From JAAZMI01 sp050948785 (lineage in GTDB: Bacteria > Bacillota > Dethiobacteria > DTU022 > UBA8154), in assembly GCA_050948785.1 (NCBI GenBank), contig JBMNEM010000008.1:124001-188000 (forward strand): a DNA stretch of 64,000 nucleotides, given 5' to 3'. A model generated the notes under the pieces. The model saw only the letters and a list, made by a program, of their open reading frames with translations, was not told the DNA's origin and did not search any database. The position numbers and the translations under genes are program-made. The first letter of the stretch is position 1, and the number at the start of each line of letters is the position of its first letter. Positions 9,507-17,632 of the stretch are shown in pieces.

Positions 9507-9559
9507 CTGTCCCCCCTGGCTGCCACGAAGACAGCCAGGAAAAAGAGACAGGGGGACAG
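9507..9559. repeat. Nested inverted repeat, REP-like
   Basis: CTGTCCCCC at 9507-9515 pairs with GGGGGACAG at 9551-9559, and CCTGGCTG at 9515-9522 pairs with CAGCCAGG at 9532-9539. Together they form a two-tier hairpin between dtd and the amidase gene. The GGGGACAG core recurs at 9618-9648. It could also assist termination of dtd, but no T-run follows. Confidence 0.6.
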
Positions 9560-9617
9560 TTCCCGCGTCCCACTCCCGCACTGCAGCCTCTTCGGCTGTT
9601 TTTAAAACAAAAAATTG

Positions 9618-9648
9618 ACCAGCCGCGGGGACAGCCCCCGTGGCTGGT
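9618..9648 (+). terminator. GC-rich hairpin, possible terminator and REP-like unit
   Basis: ACCAGCC (9618-9624) pairs with GGCTGGT (9642-9648), and CGGGG (9626-9630) with CCCCG (9636-9640); the hairpin is followed by TTTTGCTGTTT. It may end transcription after dtd in front of the convergent amidase gene. The core GACCAGCCGCGGGGACAG closely matches GACCAACCGCGGGGACGG at 14942-14959, so it may instead be a copy of a dispersed repeat. The remainder of 9473-9766 holds no gene. Confidence 0.55.
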
Positions 9649-9766
9649 TTTGCTGTTTCTAAAACAAAAAGTCGGATTGGTGTTTTTCCCCAAAACTCTT
9701 CTGCCCAAAAACCAAATCATGCTTTTCACAAGCAGCCAATTTGGTATTTTGCCGGTTGATGTTGTA

Positions 9767-11461
9767 TTACAGGTTTTGGGGTTGGGGATTTGCATCTGTA
9801 TTTAGATTGTAGTAGCGTAAAACAGCCCGGTAAAGAGCGCCGGCTCCTGATTGCAGGCATTCTTCGGAACGGAGAATGGTTTCATCAACAGCATTGGAAA
9901 GGAAGGCTAGCTCGACAAGGGCTGCCGGCATGTGAGTCTCCCTGAGCACGTGAAAGGATGCTTTTTTGACGCCAATGCCGGGCAGCTTCAGGGCGCTGGA
10001 TACTTCCTGTTGTACAAGGGAAGCAAGGAAAAAGCTTTGGGGAGAGGTTTCCTTATTGGGGTAATAATAGGTTTCTGTTCCCGAAGCATATTTGTTGTTT
10101 AGACTGGCATTGGCATGGATGCTGATAAAAAGATCGGCACCGGCTTTTTCAGCCAGAGTTACGCGTTCTGCCAGGGTAATATTTTTATCTTCTGTACGTG
10201 TCATTATGATATTAAAACCGCTGGAGCGTAGCAAGTTTGCCAGGTGAAGCGCGACAGTAAGGTTCACATCTTTTTCTTTTAATCCGCTGCAGCCGGTAGC
10301 ACCACTGTCCTGTCCGCCATGCCCGGGATCAAGCACAATGGTGATCTTTTGGGTTAAGGAGCTGCCGGTTCCGGTTTCCCCGCGTGAGGCAATATTTTTT
10401 ACAGTGGCATAATCGCCGCAGATCCAGCCGTGGTTGCCATTGGGGAGACGGACATAATACCAGCCGCTCTGTTCCTTCAATGTTAAAACATGATTCCCGG
10501 AAAAAATTCTCCCTGTTTGTGAATACTGTAACCCAGGGCCGGAGCGCACCCTTAAAACATCAGCGTTGACAGTGGCCAGGCGAAAATAATTTTCAACTAC
10601 TGTGCCCTGCTCATTCCCTGCATATATTTGTGTACACCAGCCGGCAACCCACCCTTGCCGGCCATCAGCAAGAGTTACCTGTAACCAGTTGTCTTCTCTT
10701 TTTTGTTGGACGGTAAGAATGGTCCCTTGGGGGAGGGTTGCAATTGGTGTGCCCTCCAAATTGGGTTCTTCTCTCAGGCGCAACGATTTTTCGCTGATCA
10801 TCACCTGGTAAGGCAGCCGGGTTTCTCCTGTTGTTTGTTCCGGCAAAGGTTGTGGACTTGTTTCAGGGCTGCCGGTCGGAAGTTTTTCCGCAGGTTGTTT
10901 TTGATTGCCGCCGGATTTTGATGGGGCATATGTGGTGTATTCGGTATAAATCCAGCCGCTGGTGCCGTCAGCGAGCCGGACCAACAGCCAGTCACCCTCG
11001 TGGAAGTAAACTGTAACAGTGGCGTTGAGTTTTAATTGCTTTATTTTTTGATAATTTAAGCCGGGGCCAAGCCTGACATTTAAGAGATTTACTTTGACAA
11101 GAGCTTTTTCTCCGGTGATTAGGGGTAGCTTGTCCACCAAACCAGGGGAAAAACTTGTATACTGCCCATCTACCCAGCCGGTGCAGCCGTCTTTAAGTCT
11201 TACCAACAGCCAATTTTCTTTTTCACGAAAAAGCACTTGCAGGGGAGTTCCCAGGGGAAGTTTTTGTAACCGGGTATGGGTAAGTGCAGGCCCGGTACGG
11301 AGATTGAGTGCATTTACCTCGACTTTTATATTTACCTGGTTGTCTGTGTTTGCCGCTTCCACAGTAAATGCTGTTCCTATGATTATTAAGAGAATAACGG
11401 TAAACAGAGCGCTATAAAAAAACCTTTGTTTGTGTTCTGCAAATTTTCTTTTATTTTGCAT
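9767..11461 (-). CDS. N-acetylmuramoyl-L-alanine amidase with four SH3 domains
   Basis: A secreted cell-wall hydrolase cleaving between muramic acid and the stem peptide. Of 564 residues, the first 36 form a signal peptide ending near VEAA. Four bacterial SH3 repeats follow, each with the LNLRTGP / NVRLGPG / LRLREEP / LRVRSGPG core and a WLLVRL-GW ending. A Pro/Gln-rich linker separates repeats two and three. The C-terminal Amidase_3 domain has its zinc ligands and catalytic glutamate: DPGHGGQDSGA, LKEKDVN, SIHANAS and LVELAFLSN. It is the only - strand gene between dtd and hisS, the position of yrvJ in Bacillus, where that gene is co-directional. Confidence 0.94.
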   Translation of the reverse strand: MQNKRKFAEHKQRFFYSALFTVILLIIIGTAFTVEAANTDNQVNIKVEVNALNLRTGPALTHTRLQKLPLGTPLQVLFREKENWLLVRLKDGCTGWVDGQYTSFSPGLVDKLPLITGEKALVKVNLLNVRLGPGLNYQKIKQLKLNATVTVYFHEGDWLLVRLADGTSGWIYTEYTTYAPSKSGGNQKQPAEKLPTGSPETSPQPLPEQTTGETRLPYQVMISEKSLRLREEPNLEGTPIATLPQGTILTVQQKREDNWLQVTLADGRQGWVAGWCTQIYAGNEQGTVVENYFRLATVNADVLRVRSGPGLQYSQTGRIFSGNHVLTLKEQSGWYYVRLPNGNHGWICGDYATVKNIASRGETGTGSSLTQKITIVLDPGHGGQDSGATGCSGLKEKDVNLTVALHLANLLRSSGFNIIMTRTEDKNITLAERVTLAEKAGADLFISIHANASLNNKYASGTETYYYPNKETSPQSFFLASLVQQEVSSALKLPGIGVKKASFHVLRETHMPAALVELAFLSNAVDETILRSEECLQSGAGALYRAVLRYYNLNTDANPQPQNL

Positions 11462-11661
11462 TAACTTACCCTCCTTTGATCCTTAGACGTAGATAAACCG
11501 GGTATGGTTTGTCAATTCAGGCAAGTTTTGCTAAAATTTTACCATAAATTTGTTTTTTTGTATAGGCGGTAAATGTTAACAATTATATTAACCAGTGATT
11601 CCATTGCAAGAAAGCGGGCCGGGGTTGACGTTCGAAATGCCCGGAATGCTCGAAAGTGAAG

Positions 11662-11690
11662 TTGACAAGGGACTTTTCATTGGCTAAAAT
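11662..11690 (+). promoter_or_regulatory. Sigma-A promoter for hisS-aspS
   Basis: TTGACA at 11662-11667 and TAAAAT at 11685-11690 are separated by exactly 17 nt, a near-consensus vegetative promoter. It lies 56 nt upstream of the hisS start. No T-box sequence is visible between it and hisS. The rest of 11462-11746 is AT-rich and also serves as upstream region for the divergent amidase gene. Confidence 0.82.
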
Positions 11691-11746
11691 CAATGTGTGT
11701 CTGGTCATATTTATATTTTGGCAGAGTTTTTAGAGGGGTGTGGTGA

Positions 11747-12997
11747 ATGAGAAAAGCGCCGCGTGGAACGCGGGATATCCTGCTGCAAGAGGCCGTAAAA
11801 TGGCAGTTTTTAGAAAAAAAATTCCGGGAGATGTGTTTTAATTATAATTTTGCGGAGATCCGCACCCCGATTTTTGAAGAGGCGGAACTTTTTGCGCGCA
11901 GTGCAGGGGAAGAAAGTGATATTGTCAAAAAAGAAATGTATGTTTTTAAAGATCGCGGGGAGAGAGAGCTGGCCCTCAGGCCGGAAGGAACTGCCGGTGT
12001 GACACGGGCTTATCTGGAACACGGTTTAAATCATCGTGCTCAGCCCATGAAGTTTTTCTACTTTGGCCCCATGTTTCGCTATGACCGGCCTCAGGCCGGT
12101 AGGCAAAGGCAGTTCTATCAGATGGGCATTGAAATTTTTGGCACGGGGGACCCTGCCGCGGATGTCGAAGTGATCAAGTTTACATCAGATTTTTTTTCAA
12201 AATTGGGTTTTAATGATTTGAGCCTGCATATTAACAGTGTGGGGTGTCCGCAGTGCCGGCCTTCTTTTCAGGATCATCTCCGAAATTTTGCCCGGGAAAA
12301 AATAACTTTATTATGCCGGGATTGCCAGCAAAGGGCCCTGGTAAACCCTTTGCGCCTTTTGGACTGCAAAACCGGGAGTTGCCGGGAGGCCATGAAAGAT
12401 GCACCGCAGATCGATACATATCTATGTCCATCTTGCCGTGAAAGCTTTGATACCGTATTAAAACTCCTTCATGCGTTGGGTATCTCTTTTAAAGTAGACC
12501 CCTACCTTGTACGGGGACTCGATTATTATACAAAAACGGCTTTTGAGTTTGTTTCCGATGCCCTGGGCACACAGAGCTCACTTGTGGGCGGAGGGCGCTA
12601 CGATCACCTTGTCGAAAGTTGTGGAGGGCCCTCTGTCCCCGGTGTGGGCATGGCTGCCGGGGTGGAGAGAATCATACTCGCCATGGAAAAAGAAAATTTA
12701 TGGCCGGAAGAAAATGTACCTGCCGGAATTTTTCTGGCTGTAGATGGCCCTGATTTTCGGGAGGAAGGTTTGGCCCTGCTTTACCGGCTGCGTGCACAGG
12801 GTTTAAAAGCGGAAACCGATTATCTTAACCGCAGTTTAAAAGCGCAGATGAAATATGCTCACCGCCAGGATTTTCGCTATGTGGTAATTTTAGGGAAAGA
12901 AGAAAAACTAAGCAAAAAAGTAAAGCTGCGGGACCTGCTAAAGGGGGAGCAGCAGGAAGTTTCTCCGGAAGAACTATTACACTTTTTTAAGCATTGA
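11747..12997 (+). CDS. hisS: Histidyl-tRNA synthetase
   Basis: Class II synthetase charging tRNA-His. The 416-residue protein has KAPRGTRDIL at the N terminus, motif 1 in EIRTPIFEEAELF, motif 2 in MFRYDRPQAGRQRQFYQ, the histidine-specific LVRGLDYYTKTAFE, motif 3 in GVGMAAGVERI, and a C-terminal anticodon-binding domain. A cysteine-rich insertion (CPQC, CRDC, CPSC) sits around residues 165-230. The start ATG follows GAGGGGTGTGGTGA. Transcribed with aspS, 63 nt downstream. Confidence 0.97.
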   Translation: MRKAPRGTRDILLQEAVKWQFLEKKFREMCFNYNFAEIRTPIFEEAELFARSAGEESDIVKKEMYVFKDRGERELALRPEGTAGVTRAYLEHGLNHRAQPMKFFYFGPMFRYDRPQAGRQRQFYQMGIEIFGTGDPAADVEVIKFTSDFFSKLGFNDLSLHINSVGCPQCRPSFQDHLRNFAREKITLLCRDCQQRALVNPLRLLDCKTGSCREAMKDAPQIDTYLCPSCRESFDTVLKLLHALGISFKVDPYLVRGLDYYTKTAFEFVSDALGTQSSLVGGGRYDHLVESCGGPSVPGVGMAAGVERIILAMEKENLWPEENVPAGIFLAVDGPDFREEGLALLYRLRAQGLKAETDYLNRSLKAQMKYAHRQDFRYVVILGKEEKLSKKVKLRDLLKGEQQEVSPEELLHFFKH

Positions 12998-13060
12998 GCA
13001 AAAAAGTTGTCCAGTTTGCTGGAAGGGGGTTAACAGCCTGAGGAGGGCTGTGCTACAATT

Positions 13061-14845
13061 ATGCGCCTGAGAAGAACTCATTATTGCGGCCTGCTGAGCA
13101 AGAAAGATATCAATCAAGAGGTAGTGATCGCCGGATGGGTGCAAAGCAAAAGGGATCATGGCGGGCTGATTTTTGTTGATTTAAGGGATCGTTATGGGAT
13201 TGTGCAGATAGTTTTTGATTATGATCAAAATACTACCTTTTTTAAAGAAGCGGAAAAACTGCGTTCGGAATATGTGCTGGCTGTCAGGGGCGAGGTCCGG
13301 GGCCGCTCGAAGGAAACCGTTAACCCTGGTCTGGCTACGGGAGAAATTGAAATATATGTGCAGGAACTGGAGGTCTTGAACTCCTCTCAAACGCCGCCTT
13401 TTTATATTGAAGACGGGATCGATACCGATGAAAACCTGCGCTTGAGATATCGCTATCTGGATCTGCGGCGCTTGGAGATGCAGCGCTCCCTCCAGCTGCG
13501 CCATAGGGTTCTGATGTCCACCAGGGAATACCTCGATAAGCAGGGTTTCTGGGAAATTGAGACGCCGATGCTAACACGCAGCACACCGGAGGGGGCCCGT
13601 GACTATCTGGTACCAAGCCGTACGGTGCCGGGCAGCTTCTATGCTTTGCCCCAATCCCCACAGCTGTTTAAGCAGCTGCTTATGGTTTCCGGATTTGATA
13701 AATATTTTCAGGTTGCCCGCTGTTTCCGTGACGAGGATCTCAGAGCTGATCGCCAGCCGGAGTTTACCCAGATAGATATGGAACTTTCTTTTTATACGGG
13801 TGAAGACATCCGGAGAGAAATAGAAGGCTTGGTCCGTTATATTTTTAAGGAAACATTGGATAAAGAACTGGAGGTTCCCTTTAAGGTGCTTCCTTATGAT
13901 GAGGCCATGGAACGTTTTGGCAGTGACAAGCCCGATACCCGTTTTGCAATGGAGATTGCCGATATTACAGAAATTGCCAGGGATTCTCAGTTTAAAGTCT
14001 TTCAGGGAATTATCGCCAAAGGTGGCGTAGTCAAAGGGCTGAATGCCAAGGGATGCGGACACTACAGCCGTAAGGAGATTGACGATTTAACCCTGCAGGT
14101 GCAATCATGGGGGACAGGCGGGCTGGCCTGGATGATTCTCACGGAAAGTGGTTTTAAAACGCCAATAGCCAAATTTTTTAATCCTGAGCAGCTGGCGGGG
14201 ATTAAAGATAAAATGCAGGGGGAACCGGGAGATTTGCTGCTTTTTGTGGCTGATCAATGGGAGCCGGCCCTCAAGGTTCTTGGTCAGCTCAGGATATTTT
14301 TGGCGCAACGTCTAGGATTGATTCCCCAGGACCAGGACCATTTTCTTTGGGTGATAGATTTTCCCTTACTGGCCTACGATGCGGCAGATAAAAGATACAC
14401 TGCCAATCACCATCCTTTTACGGCACCTCTGGATGAAGATCTTCCTTTATTGGACCAGGATCCCTTGAAGGTTCGCTCGCAAGCTTATGACCTGGTTTAT
14501 AATGGCGTAGAAGTTGCCGGGGGAAGTGTCCGTATTTATAAAAAGGAACTTCAGGAAAAAATTTTTCAGCTTTTGAGTTTGCAGGCTCAAGAAGTGCAGG
14601 AAAAATTCGGGTTTTTCCTGCAAGCCTTTCAGTATGGGATTCCTCCCCATGGGGGCATTGCTTTTGGCCTGGATCGTTTGATTATGCTCATGGCAGGAAA
14701 GAAAAGCATTCGGGATGTAATTCCCTTTCCCAAAACTGCTGCGGGCACCTGTCTGCTGACTGGAGCCCCGGCGCCGGTTTCCCCTGAACAGCTTAAAGAG
14801 CTGCATATTTTGAAGACAACGAGGGAAAATAAAAAGAAAAGGTAA
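13061..14845 (+). CDS. aspS: Aspartyl-tRNA synthetase (class IIb, bacterial type)
   Basis: The 594-residue protein has an N-terminal OB anticodon-binding domain (VVIAGWVQSKRDHGGLIFVDLRD), motif 1 in EIETPMLTRSTPEGARDYLVPSR, motif 2 in CFRDEDLRADRQPEFTQIDME, a GAD insertion domain (about 290-420) typical of bacterial AspRS, and motif 3 in GIAFGLDRLIMLMAG. Whether it is discriminating or also charges tRNA-Asn cannot be decided by eye. AGGAGGG at 13041-13047 lies 13 nt from the ATG, a long spacing, but no better in-frame start is visible. Confidence 0.97.
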   Translation: MRLRRTHYCGLLSKKDINQEVVIAGWVQSKRDHGGLIFVDLRDRYGIVQIVFDYDQNTTFFKEAEKLRSEYVLAVRGEVRGRSKETVNPGLATGEIEIYVQELEVLNSSQTPPFYIEDGIDTDENLRLRYRYLDLRRLEMQRSLQLRHRVLMSTREYLDKQGFWEIETPMLTRSTPEGARDYLVPSRTVPGSFYALPQSPQLFKQLLMVSGFDKYFQVARCFRDEDLRADRQPEFTQIDMELSFYTGEDIRREIEGLVRYIFKETLDKELEVPFKVLPYDEAMERFGSDKPDTRFAMEIADITEIARDSQFKVFQGIIAKGGVVKGLNAKGCGHYSRKEIDDLTLQVQSWGTGGLAWMILTESGFKTPIAKFFNPEQLAGIKDKMQGEPGDLLLFVADQWEPALKVLGQLRIFLAQRLGLIPQDQDHFLWVIDFPLLAYDAADKRYTANHHPFTAPLDEDLPLLDQDPLKVRSQAYDLVYNGVEVAGGSVRIYKKELQEKIFQLLSLQAQEVQEKFGFFLQAFQYGIPPHGGIAFGLDRLIMLMAGKKSIRDVIPFPKTAAGTCLLTGAPAPVSPEQLKELHILKTTRENKKKR

Positions 14846-14928
14846 GATAATGGCGGACAACGACCGTTGTTGTTATTTGGTTCTGCGGAAATATTTTGTA
14901 CTCAGCTTTAATACCTGTTGAGGCAGGT

Positions 14929-14983
14929 GACCAACCGCGGGGACCAACCGCGGGGACGGTCCTTGTGGCAGGCTTGTGGCAGG
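14929..14983. repeat. Tandem REP-like repeat cluster
   Basis: Two tandem copies of GACCAACCGCGGG (14929-14941 and 14942-14954) run into GGACGGTC, followed by two tandem copies of CTTGTGGCAGG (14962-14972 and 14973-14983). The first unit shares GACCA-n-CCGCGGGGAC with the hairpin at 9618. The cluster lies in the non-coding region between aspS and the 6S RNA. Apart from these repeats, 14846-15185 has no convincing gene. Confidence 0.65.
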
Positions 14984-15185
14984 TGGAAATTAAATTTTTT
15001 GCCGGAAACCCTAAAGACTTGCTTTCAGGATAAATGGCTGATATACTATAGTTGCTTGATCACTCCACGGGCGGAGCGGGATTTAACGCTTGCGGGGTTG
15101 AATAGATGTTTTCAGCGTAAAATAAAAATTTGCGGGTTTGCTACACTATGTAAGCATCAAATATTACAAATTATTGATAAAAATA

Positions 15186-15364
15186 CCCTACTGTGCGCGT
15201 GTCCGGTCGCCAAAGTTTTGAGCTAACACTGATATAATGGGAGCCTGACTTTATATGTTGCGTAGAAGCCCTGAAATGAGGGACCTATAAAGCATGTAAG
15301 AGGGCACCCCCCTGTTGGGGGAGAGTTCAAAACAGCGGCTCCACGTCATGGTGGGGTTTTTTTT
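15186..15364 (+). ncRNA. ssrS: 6S RNA, with terminator
   Basis: 6S RNA binds the sigma-A RNA polymerase holoenzyme and dampens transcription in stationary phase. The long closing stem is visible: CCCTACTGTG-c-GCGTG (15186-15201) pairs along its length with CACGTCATGGTGGGG (15342-15356), with one bulge and some wobbles. Inside it GTTTTGAGC (15215-15223) pairs with GTTCAAAAC (15325-15333), flanking the central region. The interior also has the 6S-like ATGTTGCGTAGAAGCCC and CATGTAAGAGGGCACCC. Eight T residues (15357-15364) end the transcript. In Bacillus 6S-1 RNA is likewise next to aspS. Exact 5' end is inferred. Confidence 0.85.
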
Positions 15365-15388
15365 ATACTTATTTCCTCCGAAAGAATA

Positions 15389-15397
15389 TGCTATAAT
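15389..15397 (+). promoter_or_regulatory. Extended -10 element upstream of mgtE
   Basis: TG-n-TATAAT at 15389-15397 is a perfect extended -10. The -35 region at 17 nt upstream (TTATTT) is poor. It lies between the 6S terminator and mgtE and leaves a leader of only about 40 nt, too short for an M-box magnesium riboswitch. Confidence 0.55.
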
Positions 15398-15445
15398 AAA
15401 ACATGGTTTTTTCCTCAATAAGGTAAACAGTCGGAGGTGAGAAAA

Positions 15446-16765
15446 TTGTCCATTCAACAGACGTTGCAAAAAATTCTGCGCCAAGTAAAAGAGGGGCTGC
15501 ACCCCAGCGATCTCCTGGATCTGATCGATGAATTAAAAGATGAGCAAAAAAAGGAGCTTTTTGAGCTCCTCTCTGATGAAGAGGCCGCCCTGATTATTCA
15601 GGAAATGGAGGATTTTGACCGTGTTTCTTTGCTAAGGCTGCTCACAAAACACCGTGCCTCGGCTATCCTCAAAGAAATGGCCGTGGATGATGCCACGGAT
15701 TTGTTGGGGGAACTTTCTCCGGAAGAAGCCAGGGAGCTCCTGAGCCTTATTGAGGAAGAAGCTGAAGAAATCAAAGATTTACTAAAATATCCCGAAGATA
15801 CGGCCGGCGGGATCATGACCACGGACTTTATTGCCCTGCCAGAAGATATTCCCGTGGAAGAAGCGATTATTCGTTTGCGGGAATTGGCTCCGGAAGCGGA
15901 AATCATTTATTATGTTTATGTTATTGATTCCCGGACCAGGCTCAGCGGTGTTCTTTCTCTACGAGATCTAATTGCTGCCGGGGATGGAACCTTCCTCCAT
16001 GAAATAATGTTTCACAATGTCATCAGTGTTCCTGTTGATATGGACCAGGAAGAGGTTGCCCGTGTTGTGGCCCGCTATGATCTGCTTGCTATACCGGTTA
16101 TTGATGAAGATCGCCGCTTGCTGGGGATTATTACGGTTGATGATATTATTGATGTAATCGAAGAGGAGGCTACAGAGGACATTTACCGTTTGGCCGGTGC
16201 AGGTGAAATCGAAAGTGTCAATATTTTAGAAGCTTCCGTTTTTGATTTGGCACGCAAAAGGTTGCCCTGGTTGGTCATCTGTCTTTTAGGGGGACTCTTA
16301 TCGGGGAGCGTTGTGGGGGCCTTCAGCGTAACACTGCAATCTATTGTCGTGCTGGCCGCTTTTATTCCGGTGATTATGGATATGGGTGGCAATGTGGCCA
16401 CGCAGTCTTCAACGGTTTTTGTCCGCGGCCTGGCTACCGGAGAGATTGAAGCCGGTGATGCTTGGCACTATCTGTACCGTGAGGTAAAAATAGGCTTGGT
16501 TATGGGCCTGATTAATGGGGTTTTTATTGCGCTGGCTGCATTTTTGTGGCAGGGCCTGCCCATTCTGGGACTTGTGGTTGGTATGGCCATGTTTTTTACG
16601 ATCGCTTTTGCAGCCTTGATCGGCACTTTGGTCCCCATCATTTTTAATTATTATGGTCTGGATCCCGCTCTTTCTGCCGGGCCTTTTGTGACTACAATTA
16701 AAGATGTGACCGGATTATTGATTTATTTCTACACTGCTTCGGCCTTTTTAAAATATTTAGTCTAA
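15446..16765 (+). CDS. mgtE: Magnesium transporter MgtE
   Basis: A Mg2+-gated Mg2+ channel. The 439-residue protein has the superhelical N domain (LLSDEEAALIIQEME to SPEEARELLSL), a tandem CBS pair (about residues 125-245, with PEDTAGGIMTTDFIAL at its start), a connecting helix, and five membrane segments. The pore helix carries the family motif PVIMDMGGNVATQSSTV. I place the start at TTG 15446, 7 nt after GGAGGT (15433-15438); the in-frame GTG 15437 overlaps that ribosome site and is unlikely. Monocistronic: its own promoter upstream and a terminator downstream. Confidence 0.95.
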   Translation: MSIQQTLQKILRQVKEGLHPSDLLDLIDELKDEQKKELFELLSDEEAALIIQEMEDFDRVSLLRLLTKHRASAILKEMAVDDATDLLGELSPEEARELLSLIEEEAEEIKDLLKYPEDTAGGIMTTDFIALPEDIPVEEAIIRLRELAPEAEIIYYVYVIDSRTRLSGVLSLRDLIAAGDGTFLHEIMFHNVISVPVDMDQEEVARVVARYDLLAIPVIDEDRRLLGIITVDDIIDVIEEEATEDIYRLAGAGEIESVNILEASVFDLARKRLPWLVICLLGGLLSGSVVGAFSVTLQSIVVLAAFIPVIMDMGGNVATQSSTVFVRGLATGEIEAGDAWHYLYREVKIGLVMGLINGVFIALAAFLWQGLPILGLVVGMAMFFTIAFAALIGTLVPIIFNYYGLDPALSAGPFVTTIKDVTGLLIYFYTASAFLKYLV

Positions 16766-16796
16766 AATAATGTCAGAAAAGGATGCTCTTTCAGTT

Positions 16797-16827
16797 AACA
16801 CCAGTCAAAAATGCTGGTGTTTTTTTA
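16797..16827 (+). terminator. Rho-independent terminator of mgtE
   Basis: AACACCAG (16797-16804) pairs with CTGGTGTT (16814-16821) over a 9-nt loop and runs into a stretch of T residues. It lies 32 nt after the mgtE stop. Confidence 0.88.
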
Positions 16828-16964
16828 TATTTTTTAGCCCCATTTTTTTCCAAAAATAATTAAATTTTTTTTTAATAAAATTATAGCCTAATTCCAAAAT
16901 TTACCGACTGTTTTCACCCTTTTTTTGATTAATTAAAGGCAATTTTAGGTTTTATTTACATTAA

Positions 16965-17000
16965 AAGAAGGAGAATTTACAAAAATTCTTCTTCTTTTTT
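16965..17000 (+). terminator. AT-rich hairpin upstream of the mra cluster
   Basis: A 14-bp stem with one G-T wobble: 16965-16978 pairs with 16983-16996 across ACAA, followed by T residues. It could be a second terminator insulating the division cluster from mgtE, or a leader structure if mra transcription starts further upstream. The surrounding 16828-17060 is very AT-rich with no gene. Confidence 0.6.
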
Positions 17001-17068
17001 CCCTAAAATTTTAGTCTTGTTTTTTATTTAGTAGAAGGAATTTCCAAAGGAGGGTAGAATATAAAACC

Positions 17069-17106
17069 AAAGTGGTTTAAAATGGTGCCAAAGTGGTGCA
17101 AAGTGG
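17069..17106 (+). promoter_or_regulatory. MraZ operator: four direct boxes
   Basis: Four direct copies of AAAGTGG begin at 17069, 17079 (AAAATGG), 17090 and 17100, spaced 10, 11 and 10 nt, one helical turn each. Arrays of this kind are the binding sites through which MraZ represses its own cluster (GTGGG-type boxes in E. coli, AAAGTG-type in mycoplasmas). The array lies 77 nt before mraZ, so control of the whole mra/dcw cluster is inferred. A core promoter is not obvious; TAGAAT at 17055-17060 could be its -10. Confidence 0.82.
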
Positions 17107-17182
17107 GGAAGGGTTCATTTTTGGAATTTATGTGCAAAGCTTGGGTTAAGCAAAAGTACTTTGCTGCAGATGGGGTATAGAT

Positions 17183-17614
17183 ATGTTGATCGGTGAATAT
17201 TACCATACTCTCGATAAAAAGGGCCGCGTCATCGTTCCTTCTCGTTTTCGTGATAAACTTGGGGAAAGTTTTTTCGTTACCCGTGGCCTGGATAACTGTC
17301 TTTTTCTATACCCTGCACAGGAATGGGAAAATCTTGAAGGTAAGCTGAAAAGCTTACCTTTTACCAAGGCGGAAACGAGAGCTTTTCTGCGTATCTTTTT
17401 TTCCGGCGCTTCGGAAGTAGAGATAGATAAGCAGGGGCGCATTCTGGTTCCATCCCTGCTGCGCGAGCATGCCCAACTAAAGAAAGATATTGTTTTTATT
17501 GGCGTATCCAATCGTGCTGAGATTTGGAGTAAAGATATTTGGGAAGAATACAGTAATAAGTCCAACCTTTCTTTTGAACAGGTGGCGGAGAGTTTGCTGG
17601 ATTTTCAGCTTTAA
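17183..17614 (+). CDS. mraZ: Transcriptional regulator MraZ
   Basis: A 143-residue ring-forming DNA-binding protein with two AbrB-like (SpoVT/MraZ) halves. Each has the family DxxGR-hydrophobic-P motif: LDKKGRVIVPSRFRD (residues 11-25) and IDKQGRILVPSLLREHA (about 77-93). It is the first gene of the dcw cluster and probably represses it through the boxes at 17069-17106. The gap to rsmH is 18 nt. Confidence 0.96.
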   Translation: MLIGEYYHTLDKKGRVIVPSRFRDKLGESFFVTRGLDNCLFLYPAQEWENLEGKLKSLPFTKAETRAFLRIFFSGASEVEIDKQGRILVPSLLREHAQLKKDIVFIGVSNRAEIWSKDIWEEYSNKSNLSFEQVAESLLDFQL

Positions 17615-17632
17615 AGTGAAAGGAAAGAATAA

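Noticed and set aside
11691..11746. T-box leader for hisS
   Set aside because: The distance from promoter to start is too short and no AGGGTGGNACCGCG-like sequence is present; the only T-box seen is at ileS.
14918..15226. + strand open frame of 102 codons after aspS
   Set aside because: It begins in the REP-like repeats and runs into the 6S RNA; no ribosome site and no recognisable protein motif.
15365..15445. M-box magnesium riboswitch ahead of mgtE
   Set aside because: Only about 80 nt lie between the 6S terminator and mgtE, and no M-box sequence is seen. The structured RNA upstream is better explained as 6S RNA.
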